Of a stretch of 64,000 nt of DNA, positions 22,418-32,334 are shown piece after piece. Within the stretch, counting starts at the first letter, position 1. Each line of letters opens with the position of its first letter. The stretch is from Holtermannia corniformis. Lineage: Eukaryota > Basidiomycota > Tremellomycetes > Holtermanniales. The position numbers and the translations under genes are program-made. Below the pieces are notes generated by a model that was not told where the DNA came from, made no database searches, and saw nothing but the letters and a program-made list of their open reading frames with translations. The stretch is from the NCBI GenBank assembly GCA_001599935.1, contig BCIJ01000001.1:560277-624276 (forward strand). The letters are read 5' to 3'.

Positions 22418-24395
22418 ATGCGGCCACTGACAGAGGTAGAGACAAAGGCAGTGTTTGAGAGTGAGTCGCTGTGGTTGGATTCGGGTGCGGCCGCAGTCTG
22501 ACGTTTCGCAGAGCTCGCCAACTACATTGTGAGCCCGGTTCAGTAGGATTACTCTCAGTCGGGACTGATGAGACGGACGACAGGGCAAGAACCTCGTACA
22601 CCTGATTGACAGAGATGAGGACGACGCATACTGCTTTCGGCTACACAAGGATCGGTGAGTCTCGCTAGGCAATTCCTGACATGCTCGTGTCACCGCACGA
22701 GACTTGACAGGTTCAGCAAGCTCACACCTCATAGGGTCTACTACCTCCCCGTGCGCACAATGCACCTCGCAACATCGATCGCACGACCAAACTTGATCTC
22801 CATGGGGACCTGTTTTGGCAAGTTCTCAAAGAGCGGCAAATTCAAGCTTGGGATCACTTCGCTCGACTGGCTCGCAAAGTATGCAAAGTACAAGGTTAGT
22901 CGGAGTTGGGAGTTTGCGCGAGAGCGGTGTGAAAGCCTTGTGCTTCAAGTGCAAATGGCTTTGGCGTCGCGGTGGGGGCGAAGAGCAAGCCACGTCAGCT
23001 TGAGAGGCTCTCAACTCGGTGACTCGGGGACAGCCGTGCTATCTCCCAGTGCGCCGATTGCAGAGCCGTGATATTCAAGCAGGTGCGCTGTGCTAGGCAT
23101 CAAGCACCATGTCCGACTGCCTTGCACATGCAAGGCAGTCGGGTGCTCAAGAGGCCTCACGGGAGGCAACGTCCGCGAAATCAAGCCGTGGGCGTGCGTC
23201 TGCCATGCCACCTTGATGAACTTTGCATTCATAAGGTTTGCAACGAGCAGTCAGATGGGAAGATGAGGCCGGCGGTCTGACTTGAACATGCGTGTGCGCC
23301 AGCGCTCAGTTGGGCTGCATTCGGCCAAGTCGGATCTGTCGTACGTGCAACAGAATGAATCGTGCGATGAACTTCTCGGTGTCAACGCTGCGGACGACAT
23401 GCGTCAGCGACTTCGCTATTGCAAATCGATCCGTTGCGTTGCCGACTCGAAGGGAACAGTATATGACGAGACAGGTGAGGAGTTCGAAGCATGTCTGCCA
23501 TTTGTGCCAGATGCACGTCATGTGCCCTCGCCAACCCAGGCATTTGAAGCGGAACCCTCTGCTTGGGCGTAACGATAAGCTGTTACCTAGACGGCTCCAG
23601 CGATTGGTTCTCATAATCACTTGACTTGGTGCTTTCGTAGCTACTTCGCCAGGACCCGCTGCTTGATGGCTTTCTACGACACTCGCGCCGCGTGCCTCGT
23701 AGCTCAATAATACCCGTCGTGCTCAAAGAACTGTCTCGGCTGCCGCTTCGAAGCTGTAGCGCTGTCTGCTGCCATGCAATTGGCAGTCAACAGCCCACCA
23801 GCCGAAGCTGGAGCCTTTGAGTGGAGAGTCAGCGACCCTTGTGATCAGGTGTATCAGGAAGTGGTCGATTGTCTAAGCGGCGCACGGCATCGTTCGCTTT
23901 TCTTCGCTCTACCATAGTCGAGTGCTCACCCTCAACAGATCTGGATCAAGCCGCCCGGAGAGCTGCCCTTTCTGTACGGCAACCACGTCGTCAAAGCCCA
24001 CCTCGGTCGGATCACCGAAGATACACCAGAACACCAAGGGGTGGTCGTGTTCAGCATGGCCGATGTACCATTGGTGAGTGCTCTGTTTGGTGATCACCAC
24101 GCATGACTTGGATGCGCGGTGGCCGTCCTGATGAGCTCTGGATTACTAATATGGTGCTCGCAGGGCTTTGGCGTGACGGCGCGATCAACTATCGATACCC
24201 GGAAACTTGACCCAACGGGGATTATTGTCTTCCACCAGGCGTAAGTATTCGAACTCCATCGTGTACAGCAAGCATCTATCTGACATTTCACAGCGATGTT
24301 GGAGAGTTCCTCAGAGACGAGGTCAGTCCACCGCTCAGTCGGCCAATCTACGAAACCCGAAAACTGACGTCCATCGCAGGACACCATGTTCTGAT
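22418..24395 (+). CDS. NIP7: NIP7, 60S ribosome biogenesis factor
   Basis: Eight exons: 22418-22460, 22512-22528, 22584-22654, 22735-22894, 23939-24073, 24164-24240, 24294-24321, 24381-24395, giving 181 aa, the normal Nip7 length. Landmarks: [79 protein letters not shown] and a short LRDEDTMF tail. Nip7 carries an N-terminal alpha/beta domain and a C-terminal PUA RNA-binding domain and works in pre-60S rRNA processing. Two exons are tiny (17 and 15 nt). Intron 4 (22895-23938) is 1044 nt, about twenty times the local norm, and contains a strong hairpin. Confidence 0.95.
23103..23147. repeat. Perfect 13-bp-stem hairpin inside the long NIP7 intron
   Basis: CGACTGCCTTGCA (23114-23126) and its exact reverse complement (23129-23141) are separated by two bases. 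A further 6-bp outer stem, AGCACC (23103-23108) with GGTGCT (23142-23147), is offset by a 5-nt bulge. The 45-nt structure could be a small-RNA precursor or the tip of a degraded inverted-repeat element; nothing else in the intron distinguishes these. Confidence 0.6.
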
Positions 24396-24497
24396 TGGGA
24401 TCTTTGCCTTTACCGCATCTTGTACTTGTATCTAGCCTGACGGCCCATGTGACATTAGTTTGGCCCCATTAGCCTATGCATCGATGCAAAGCATGCA

Positions 24498-25974
24498 TCA
24501 CTCGCCATCACTCATGAGCTCTGCGAGCTCTGCCTCCTCTTCGGCCGTCAAGCCCGATTCTGGCTTTTCGGGCGCCAAGTCCCAGTTGAGCGGTTTGGGA
24601 TGCAGCAGGTCTGCGCCGCGTCAGCATCTGCGTGCTACGACGATCAAGCACTAGACAAGACGTACCGTTCACACTCCAGCGCCGCAGGAAGCCATCCAAG
24701 CCAGCACTGATCACCCAGCCCTCCTTCCCACCCTCCTCGCTTTGCTTGATCCAAGTCTTCAGCGCTCCGACTTCACCGAAATGCCCCTCGACGACCGACA
24801 CGAGTTTGGCGTCCCCGCCATCCGGTACGTCGAAATTCGACACGTCCCAGACGCGGATATCCTCGTCCGAGGAACCAGTCATGACTAGTGGGGTTGAAGA
24901 GGGAGTGAAGGATGCGGGCAGAGGGAGGATGGCTTTGACGTAGGTTTTGTGTGGGATTGCACGGGGGTTGGTAGGGGTCGGGTGGTGTGGGAAGGGGTGG
25001 AAGAGGGCTGTGCTATCAACGGACGCTACGTGGGTTCAGTGCATGTTGATGGGTAATGTGACAAAGACATACCCGACCAGAGCCCGTCAGCCGTCAATTC
25101 CAAGTCTGCAACACTCGTCTCGTGTCCCTTGAGCTCTCCGAGCAGACTATAGCGCTCCGCCTGCCCAAGCCCCGACACAATCTGGATGTCCGGACACCGA
25201 CTCCCGCCCTGCGCTTTGCCAGCTTGGCCCTGGACCCGCCAGATCTTGATCACACCCATACTGTCTGCCGAGTAGACTGTTGCGCCCTGCGCCTGCCCTT
25301 GAGAAGGGATAGACGTCAAGCACTCGACGGGTCGAGTATGCGCCTTGAACGTTGCAACGTGAGGTGGAGGGCTGATGGCGTCTCGTGACGACGTGAGCAA
25401 TGCAGTCAAGTCCCAGACTTTGATAGTGCGGTCTGAGGAGGATGAGAGGAGTAATGATTCTGATGGGAGGATATGGAGCGTCTTGACGAAATCGGCGTGC
25501 GCTTCGAAGCTTATGAGAAGCTCGCCCGACTGCATTGCGTCAGCACGGGCATGGCGAAGATGTAGGAGTATCACCCACATCTGCATCCCAGATTGCAATC
25601 TTCTTATCCCATGATCCGGTCAGAAGCGCGAGCCAGGGTGTACCGGATGGCGGCGTGATGGGCAGTAGTCGAACACAAGTCACTGGTCCAGAGTGATGTC
25701 TATACAGCTTTCTCGTCTTGCCAGTCTACGGCACATGTCAGTCACATTTCTGGCTTCAGACACAGCTGCATACGATCAAATCCAGCCGCCGCGCCTGCCA
25801 CCCACTCTCTGCCGTCCACGCCTCGTTTCCACGAATGATCAGGTCCAGAGCCTTGCTCGAGAGCTCGATGGGGGCACCGACATCTTTGACGACCTGGGCT
25901 TTGCGCTCATGACGCTCTGCAAGCGCAATCTGAGCGTCAGTCTGGAACAGCTGGTTGTCCGAGGTCGACTGCAT
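24498..25974 (-). CDS. WD40-repeat protein, 419 aa
   Basis: Five exons: 25974-25774, 25725-25579, 25529-25073, 25007-24666, 24610-24498. Repeats with GH and WD dipeptides are visible: HHSGPVTCVRLL...SWDKKIAIWDAD, AHADFVKTLHI...SSSDRTIKVWDL, HTRPVECLTS...GVIKIWRV, GHETSVADLELT, and SSDEDIRVWDV followed by a last GLDGFLRRWSV. This suggests a single beta propeller. The tail is acidic (AEEEAELAELMSDGE). I cannot assign an ortholog; the short N-terminal helix before the first blade is unremarkable. The ATG at 25974 is the first in-frame ATG. Confidence 0.85.
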
Positions 25975-26798
25975 CCTTGCTGATGGCAGATACAGCACGG
26001 CTTACAGCTTCGCGTCTCGACTTCTGGGTCGGTCACGTGGCTGTCTCACGGCATCGGACAATTATCGGAACTCCGAATCGATAGTGGCGGTGCAAGAGGC
26101 GAAGGGGCTGAGCTTGTGCTCAACCTGAGTCTGTCGACATACACTTGGACACCGTGTCCCGCGTTGGCAGGTGGTGGATTAGAGCTCGTGCTGATCAATC
26201 GCGCGTTCTGAGCGTGACAACAATGCCAACAATGCACTGATCGCCTTGCGCACGGATGAAACGCGCGCACAGACCGCCGTGTTTCAACGTTCAACAGAGG
26301 TGGCCATTGTCGCTGACGACATTTGTTAATTACATGGATGACAGTAGCGCCCCTCGGCCCTTCAAGATACTAATGAACGTAGCGTTGTAGGGTCTGCTTC
26401 TCGCACCGACCTCGTTTCACTCGGTTGTCGCCCCTATCATCCTGCACGCGATGCTGATCCGCCCCGTGCGAACCCCTTTGCACCCATGCGGTCCAAAGGA
26501 CATCTCCTTCAGGGGTCTGTGTTTTGGCGAGGTCGATGCGCGGCCGCGCTGCTCCGAGCCAAGGCATGGGAACAGCCGAGCGTGCTCTCGCCCCTTTATC
26601 CTCACAGTCATCACTCTCCCTCTGTCTCCTTTGACGACCGACTCCCAGTTCCCGCACCTGTATCACCACGCCCGTCCACCGCAGTCAGGCCTTCACAAGC
26701 CGCACCACATTCCTTACCTTGCCTTTGCTACTAGCTGATAGTGCCGCCGATCCCCGCTGAAACGACACTACGTCTCGGTCCCAAACTTCGGATCCATC
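25975..26798. other. Intergenic / promoter region
   Basis: About 0.8 kb between the WD40 gene start and the PriA-like gene start, so it should hold two divergent promoters. Open frames on both strands are short and lack motifs. The last 150 bases upstream of the secreted protein are C/T-rich, as often seen before highly expressed fungal genes. Confidence 0.5.
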
Positions 26799-27569
26799 AT
26801 GCTTGCCACCAACCGTCTCGCATTTTTCGTTACATTTCTGCTCTCTGCGTTGGCAATCACTGCGCTCGCTCATCCAACGACCACCACACCTACCCGCACC
26901 ACCGACCTCGAAGCTCGGCACGGACATGACCACGGACATGACCACGGACACGACCACGGCGGGCATGAGCACCCGTCGCCTTCGCCCAGCCATGGTGGCC
27001 AGCGCCCTGTCGTCAGTGTCTAACAAGCTTCATGCACGGCGAGGAGCATGAGTACTGACACCGAGTAGAAAAAGGCGATCCTGCCCATCACCGAGCCACT
27101 CGGCTCCGCCACTGACCTCGCTCGCTGCCCCGCGGGTCTCATGGCATGCCCGATCCTGGGTGCTACCGGTCTGACGAGCGACTACGAATGGTGCGTCAGT
27201 CAGTTTCGGAGTGGGATGCCCACTGACATAGCTTTGAGCTTGGACCCACTCGAGGAGCTGACGAGCTGCGGTGGCTGCGCCTCGCTCCAGTATGTCACCT
27301 ACCGTGCAGAGTCTGACGGGTCCACTGACAAACATACAGGACCGGTCAAGACTGCACCATCATCCCATCGGCCCTCAGCGTATCGTGCGATATTGGCGCA
27401 TGCAAAGGTCAGCCACTCCCTCCCCCTCGCTCTCGCTAACGCCAACACAGTGCACACCTGCGCAACCGGTTTCGTACCAAATGGCGCAGGTACAGGCTGC
27501 GTCCGCGGTTCCGCCAGCGAAGTCGCGTTCCATGCACGTAACGCCGCTCGTCGATCTCGACACATCTGA
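26799..27569 (+). CDS. Secreted cysteine-rich PriA-like protein with a His/Asp/Gly repeat
   Basis: Five exons: 26799-27011, 27069-27190, 27239-27289, 27340-27407, 27451-27569, giving 190 aa. A signal peptide (MLATNRLAFFVTFLLSALA, cut near ALA-HP) precedes a metal-binding-like repeat of HGHD units (residues about 43-60). The cysteine core reads CPAGLMACPI, CLDPLEELTSCGGCASLQ, GQDCTIIPSALSVSCDIGAC and VHTCATGFVPN, the spacing of the basidiomycete PriA family first described from Lentinula. These are small extracellular or wall-associated proteins of unclear function. The His-rich insert could bind copper, zinc or nickel; that is inference. Confidence 0.8.
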
Positions 27570-27981
27570 TCCCTATCGACTGTTTTTCTTCTCAATGGAC
27601 ATCGGCGCGTGCTTGAAAGCACGGCGCTGGAATATCTTGGACTCTGTGACCATCTAGATGCTTTATGACACTTGTTTTGGGCGTTACTCCTATTGGCGAT
27701 TGGGTGCCGTTCGTACTGCGCACGCGAGAGGGGAAGGGCTGCACCTTCTTGCCTGTTGGGTGTGCGCAGCTTGTGATCGATGGTAAGGCCCGAGAAGTCA
27801 CACGAAAGCAGTTTGCTTGAGCGGCACCTAAATCGCAGACCTTCAACAAGACGGACAAAACGGCAACACAGAACGGCAACGCGAAGGCATGTTGCACACT
27901 AATATGAGATGAAACCGACTGAATCGTAAAAGATTGACCACGACGTGTCATTTCATCGCAGAAAGGAGGCGCTTTGCCGGC
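27570..27981. other. Intergenic, convergent 3' ends
   Basis: A 0.4-kb gap between the PriA-like gene and a small minus-strand ORF. No coding or repeat signal was seen. Confidence 0.5.
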
Positions 27982-28293
27982 TTATGACGACTTTTGGTTT
28001 CTCCACCATGTACCGCAGGCCGTCTCCTTGACCTCCGGCGGCTGCGACTGCCAGACTTCAAACCAACGGTTTCGCGCCTCCTCATACTCCGCATCAAACA
28101 GGTCATCGCCGTCGCTGCGCACCTCGACATCCAACAAGTTCCCCTGGCGCGCAACCTGCGGGTCCTCACTGGGCATCCAGCCCTTCTGCACGCTGCTGAG
28201 GGTGACGGTGACAGGGACACCATTGATGCTCATGGTAACGACACCTCTGTTGATGCGTGAGTCGTCGACGTCTTTGACTCTCACTGAACTCAT
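27982..28293 (-). CDS. Hypothetical protein, probably an exon of a longer gene
   Basis: A 103-aa frame starting MSSVRVKDVDDSRINRGVVT, with natural composition and a charged C-terminal half (VEVRSDGDDLFDAEYEEARN, then WWRNQKSS). The frame remains open for a few codons upstream. A second plausible exon (GGRFFAFALLFNKHKYKQ) lies just 5' around 28330-28400 in another frame, hinting at a membrane-anchored N-terminus. I could not find splice sites that join them convincingly. No family recognised. Confidence 0.4.
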   Translation of the reverse strand: MSSVRVKDVDDSRINRGVVTMSINGVPVTVTLSSVQKGWMPSEDPQVARQGNLLDVEVRSDGDDLFDAEYEEARNRWFEVWQSQPPEVKETACGTWWRNQKSS

Positions 28294-28888
28294 GTTTGAG
28301 AACAAGGTAGCTTGGCTGGCTCGTCAGCGTCCATGATTGCTTGCTTGTACTTATGCTTGTTGAAAAGCAACGCGAAGGCGAAGAACCGACCGCCGACACC
28401 TAGGAATGGTTATATTACAACAGGTATTTTCGAGACAGGGTCTTCGCGGTCATGGAAGCCCTCGGTTGGATGCGGACCCTTTCTCATCCGCTTGCTGGCT
28501 TATCCATCGCAGACATCACTTTTGTTGTTCAAGGGAGGTCTAGAGAATGGAGAAGACTTTGGGGTTTTAGGAGAGGTGCGGTCAGTTGTAATTCTACGGC
28601 TTTGCACGTCTTCAAGCTTCACCGTCGGGGATCTTTGTTACCGAATATGAAGTTGACCTAGTTGCAGTAGTCGCTTGGATGTCCAGCGATAGCCTTAGTC
28701 GCTACTTGCGTCGGTGCCGGGATGCTTTGACACTTGCACGTAGTTGGCTGCACACACTATCGTGCAAGCATCTGGAAAGCCCACTCCCAAATTCTTCGCG
28801 ACTATGTGTTGCTGGCGCCAGCAAGACTTCCCTCGAAACCCGACTTCGCATAATCTCCCTACAACAAATGCAAATGCAAAGCCCTCAA
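28294..28888. other. Intergenic, no secure gene
   Basis: Between the hypothetical ORF and the GH16 stop codon. It may contain the missing 5' exons of the upstream ORF. A plus-strand frame from 28679 is antisense to the GH16 last exon and is rejected as a shadow. Confidence 0.45.
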
Positions 28889-30581
28889 TCAATCGTAGCA
28901 GATCAAGATGGCCGTCAAGGCAACGACAAGCAAGGACACAACCCCAGTCGTTCGAGCGCGCGGTGGTGCGTCCGAGGCGGGCTGTACTTGACCCCAACTG
29001 CCTCCAGGCTCATTGGCTCGAGCGTTGGTCGTCTCGGGGTTAGTGAACGCGCGAAGCCACTTGATACGCCATGCTGCGTTTGCGAAGCTGCGTGGCTGTC
29101 AGTAGGTGTTGACGAGGTGCCATATGCCAACGAGAATATGTCCTGACGGCATATGCAAAACTCACTTTGATCCAGTCATGACCTGCTCCTCGCAAGTGCC
29201 AGGGCACCCAGAGGAAGGGTACGCGGAGCCGGCCCAGTCACCACAGAGCTGCAAGAGCCAGTTAGCAATCGTGTTTCTCCCTGGTACCTCACCCGACGCA
29301 CGGTAATGTCTGTTGACTGGGTCAGCTGAGGCGAACGGCAGGAAATCTGGACTCACCAAAGATCAACTCCATGTCTTTGAAGTAGGTATACGGGTCACAC
29401 CGTGAGGCAGCCCAAGCGGCTGCAGGTACGGGCCAGTACTGTGGCGTTGGGTTCATGCCCCAGATGTCCTCGGGCGCTTCAGAGTGGGCAAAGCTCCCTT
29501 GTACGATTTCAACGAACGCCGAGGCGTCCGGGGCCAGACTCACAGACTTTGACACCGTCACCGTCCCACTGCATCGCATACACGGCAGGGCTGCCGAGTG
29601 AGCCTTCTCGGGTGTCGATCGCACCACAGCCGTTGTTGTTGGACCCAGACGATGCACAGTTTTCACCCTAAGACGTCAGCAACATAGGAGATTCGAGAAC
29701 TCACCGTCGAATCTCCATAGAAGCGACCTGGGGTGGTCATGAAGCATCCTATGTCAGGTTAGTACACGCCCATAATAGTCTTCTGACCCGCCATCTTTTG
29801 TGTGCAGCGACGCCTGATTCCGAGTGTTGCCGTTCACCCCTTCGACAACGTCAATCTGTATCAATCAGCTCGTGACCGTGATGGATTGCATACCCACCTC
29901 GCCGCCGTTCGGCCAGCTTTCCGAGCCAAGAAGCCAGAAAGCGGGCCACGTCGCGCAACCCTGCAACCGCTTCAGCGTGCTCTCTTAGCCTGAAAGAGCA
30001 ATTTACAGTGGGAACCTGAGCGGCGTCGAGGATGAACAGACCACCGCGGTACCGCTTCTCGGAAGAGATGCGGACTGACTGGCGTTTTTGATACAAGCCG
30101 AGGTTTGACCACTTGACATTGTCAGCTAACAAGCCACAAGGCACGTCACCGTACTCACGCTGTCAACTTGCATCACAGCCTGCAACGATCAGCCTTTGAT
30201 TCCTCAATGCGAAGCTCTCACCTGATTCCAGTCATCGATGTAGACGAGTCCTGTGTTCCAAGCTGTCTCAGCATCCACGTAGTCGACAGTGCCACTGTTG
30301 GAATAAGCTCGTGTCGCGAAGCCCACATGTAACTGACTGAGTGGGATCGTCGTCGGCGTAGAACTTCCAGCCACTGGTCGTATCAGTATGTCTAAGGCAT
30401 AGTCCCATGATACTCGCTCGAAGAATGTGTCACCGCTCCACTCGTCTTGGAGTGACCAGTTGGAGGTATCACGCGCTTGTAATGCTGCAGAGGAGTTGTA
30501 GTGGGGACTTAGAGGGGATGCCAGGGTGCTAGAGAGCAGGAGGGCGGTAGCGAGGAGAGAAGGGGAGATTGTGAGGAGCAT
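28889..30581 (-). CDS. GH16 endo-beta-glucanase with C-terminal membrane segment
   Basis: Eleven exons: 30581-30222, 30179-30159, 30111-30016, 29960-29898, 29855-29792, 29748-29705, 29667-29544, 29497-29357, 29309-29302, 29248-29166, 29087-28889, giving 400 aa. A signal peptide (MLLTISPSLLATALLLSSTL) leads to a laminarinase-type GH16 domain: GLFILDA, GCATWPAFWLLG, WPNGGEIDVVEGVN with the two catalytic Glu residues, then GDGVKVW and CGDWAGS. The C-terminus ends in a hydrophobic helix (VVSLLVVALTAILIC) followed by YD, which suits a GPI signal or tail anchor. It likely trims wall beta-1,3/1,6-glucan. Exon 9 is 8 nt; the fifth intron needs a GC donor. Confidence 0.88.
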
Positions 30582-31565
30582 GACTACGGTGATGAGCTTT
30601 GCTCCTCAGCTTGGGCGGGGTGATATAGCTCGTGAAGGGCGAAATGGTGGGGCAGTGGGGCGGAGGGAATAGACTGGGGTAGACGGAATGATGATGGGAT
30701 GAGTTACGTGAACGAAAGCTCACCACGCGTCAAGCCCTCCAGCCCGTGTCTCAAGCTTCCTTTGCAGCTGCCCACCTGAACTCCCTTGAGCCCGTGCAAC
30801 TCCCGGGGGCGAAAACGTTGCGGCGGTCAGGTAGGAGCACGCATAAGCACGCTCTGGCAGTACTACGGTCTGTGCGTGATTGCCTGTGTGTGATCTACCT
30901 GATGCCCGGTTCGGTCGGGTCAGCACTCGGGCGGTGGAGCGGGCGGCCTGAGCGCGTCTGAAACTTGAGTATTAGCTTCATGTCGGTCAGGGTTCTCATC
31001 AGCAGAACGTGAGATTATAGTACGCGCTGTCTCGTGTCAGTTCTGTTCAGTATAGCGATAAGGCGGTGACAGTATCCGAACAAAAAGCCGACCGAAAGGG
31101 AGCGGCGACGATCATTGTGTGATCGCTCAGTGATGATTACATAAGCCGAGGGCTAGATATGAGGAAGACCTGCGCTGCAAAGACGCTCATGTACTCGCAT
31201 GTCAGCGAGCTTGCTGCGTGCTCGAACCAGCAGGACCTCGCAGCGGCACCGTCGTGATGTTGAAACGCTGACTCAATCGAAGCGCGCGTCGCGCTTCGGC
31301 AAAAGTGGCACTTGGACCAAGGCTTCGGCTACAGTGTCTCGGCGAGTGGTTTCGCAACGCGTATTCTGTTGTGACCCTCCCCACAAAAGGTGCATACCTC
31401 ACACACTTTTCGAAAGAATCAAAGGTATAGCCTCCTTTCCACGCTCAAACTCTGCGACCCATAAAGAGATAACCAAGACCTTACGATCAACCCATCGAAC
31501 GATTCGTATCCCTGGTGGATCCTCTCATCGTCGACGTCGTCAATCTTTTGTATCGCGCGTATAAC
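30582..31565. other. Divergent promoter region between two secretory genes
   Basis: Nearly 1 kb separating the GH16 gene (minus) and a secreted cysteine-rich gene (plus). Open frames in it are short and motif-free. A CATAAAGAGATAACC stretch about 100 bp before the plus-strand ATG is the only weak TATA-like sequence. Confidence 0.5.
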
Positions 31566-32225
31566 ATGGTCTTCAAGGCTTCATCTATCACCCTCGCGGC
31601 CGCGGCGGCCTTCATGGCGCTTCCAGCGGCAGTCACTGCTCTTAGCGGGCCGTGCACGTATCACCCGTGGATCCAAATTGGGTTGACGGATCCAGCGTCG
31701 TACAGTGACAAGACGACGACGTGTGGGACCAACTATGGACACCTCAACATCGGCTATGTCATGTCGATCGACACGGGAACCGGCCACGGCTGCAACAAGT
31801 GCTACTCTGTCAAGTCTGCCGCGACCGGCAAGCAAGTCTACATCCTTGGCGTCGACCTCAAGGGTTCCCCCGGGCTCGATATCGGCGAATCAGCCTGGAG
31901 CGATCTAGGCCACAATAGCCACGATCTAGCCAGCCCGCTGCACTATGCCAGCGGCCAGACGTGCGAATACGAAGAGGTCGAAACCTCGAACTGCGCTAGC
32001 ATTTGCAAGTCTCAAAAGCCCGAACTCGACTGCACGAGCGGCTGCATGCAAGCCACCGCGTGGCCTCAATTCTCGACGGCGGCAGACGCACAGCAGCAGC
32101 AGGCGCTCTCGCAGTGCTCTGGCTTCCCACTACTGCCGGACAGTACGGGGTTGACCGACTACAAGGGCAAGAAGGTCAACCAGGGGTACATTGACAGTAT
32201 CAACCGTGGCACCTTCACCCAGTGA
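31566..32225 (+). CDS. Secreted cysteine-rich protein, possible double-psi beta-barrel fold
   Basis: Intronless, 219 aa, from an ATG preceded by CATAAC-like sequence. A signal peptide (MVFKASSITLAAAAAFMALP, cleavage near VTALS) is followed by about ten cysteines. The segment TTCGTNYGHLNIGY, GTGHGCNKCYSV, YILGVDLKGSPGLDIGESAW resembles the expansin/RlpA barrel core (a CG-x-C-Y motif, then V.D, then a D-I-...-A-W helix), but the usual HFDL is replaced. The absence of introns is exceptional here. Function may be wall loosening or carbohydrate binding; this is inferred from weak fold resemblance. Confidence 0.7.
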   Translation: MVFKASSITLAAAAAFMALPAAVTALSGPCTYHPWIQIGLTDPASYSDKTTTCGTNYGHLNIGYVMSIDTGTGHGCNKCYSVKSAATGKQVYILGVDLKGSPGLDIGESAWSDLGHNSHDLASPLHYASGQTCEYEEVETSNCASICKSQKPELDCTSGCMQATAWPQFSTAADAQQQQALSQCSGFPLLPDSTGLTDYKGKKVNQGYIDSINRGTFTQ

Positions 32226-32334
32226 TTTGTGTCTTCGTAGCTATGCATCATGCTGTGACTTTCAGCTCACCAGTACTAGTCTTGACTTTGCGCTTCTTGG
32301 CTTTGCCAGGCTTTTCGGGCGCGTCCTCCAGAGT

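Noticed and set aside
23282..23707. ORFs on both strands inside the long NIP7 intron
   Set aside because: The Cys/His clusters (for example [11 protein letters not shown]) hinted at a retroelement zinc knuckle, but spacing is wrong and no flanking gag, pol or repeats exist.
28679..29146. 155-codon plus-strand ORF
   Set aside because: It is antisense to the GH16 last exon, whose protein (RIKWLRAFTNPETTN and a membrane helix) is clearly the real product.
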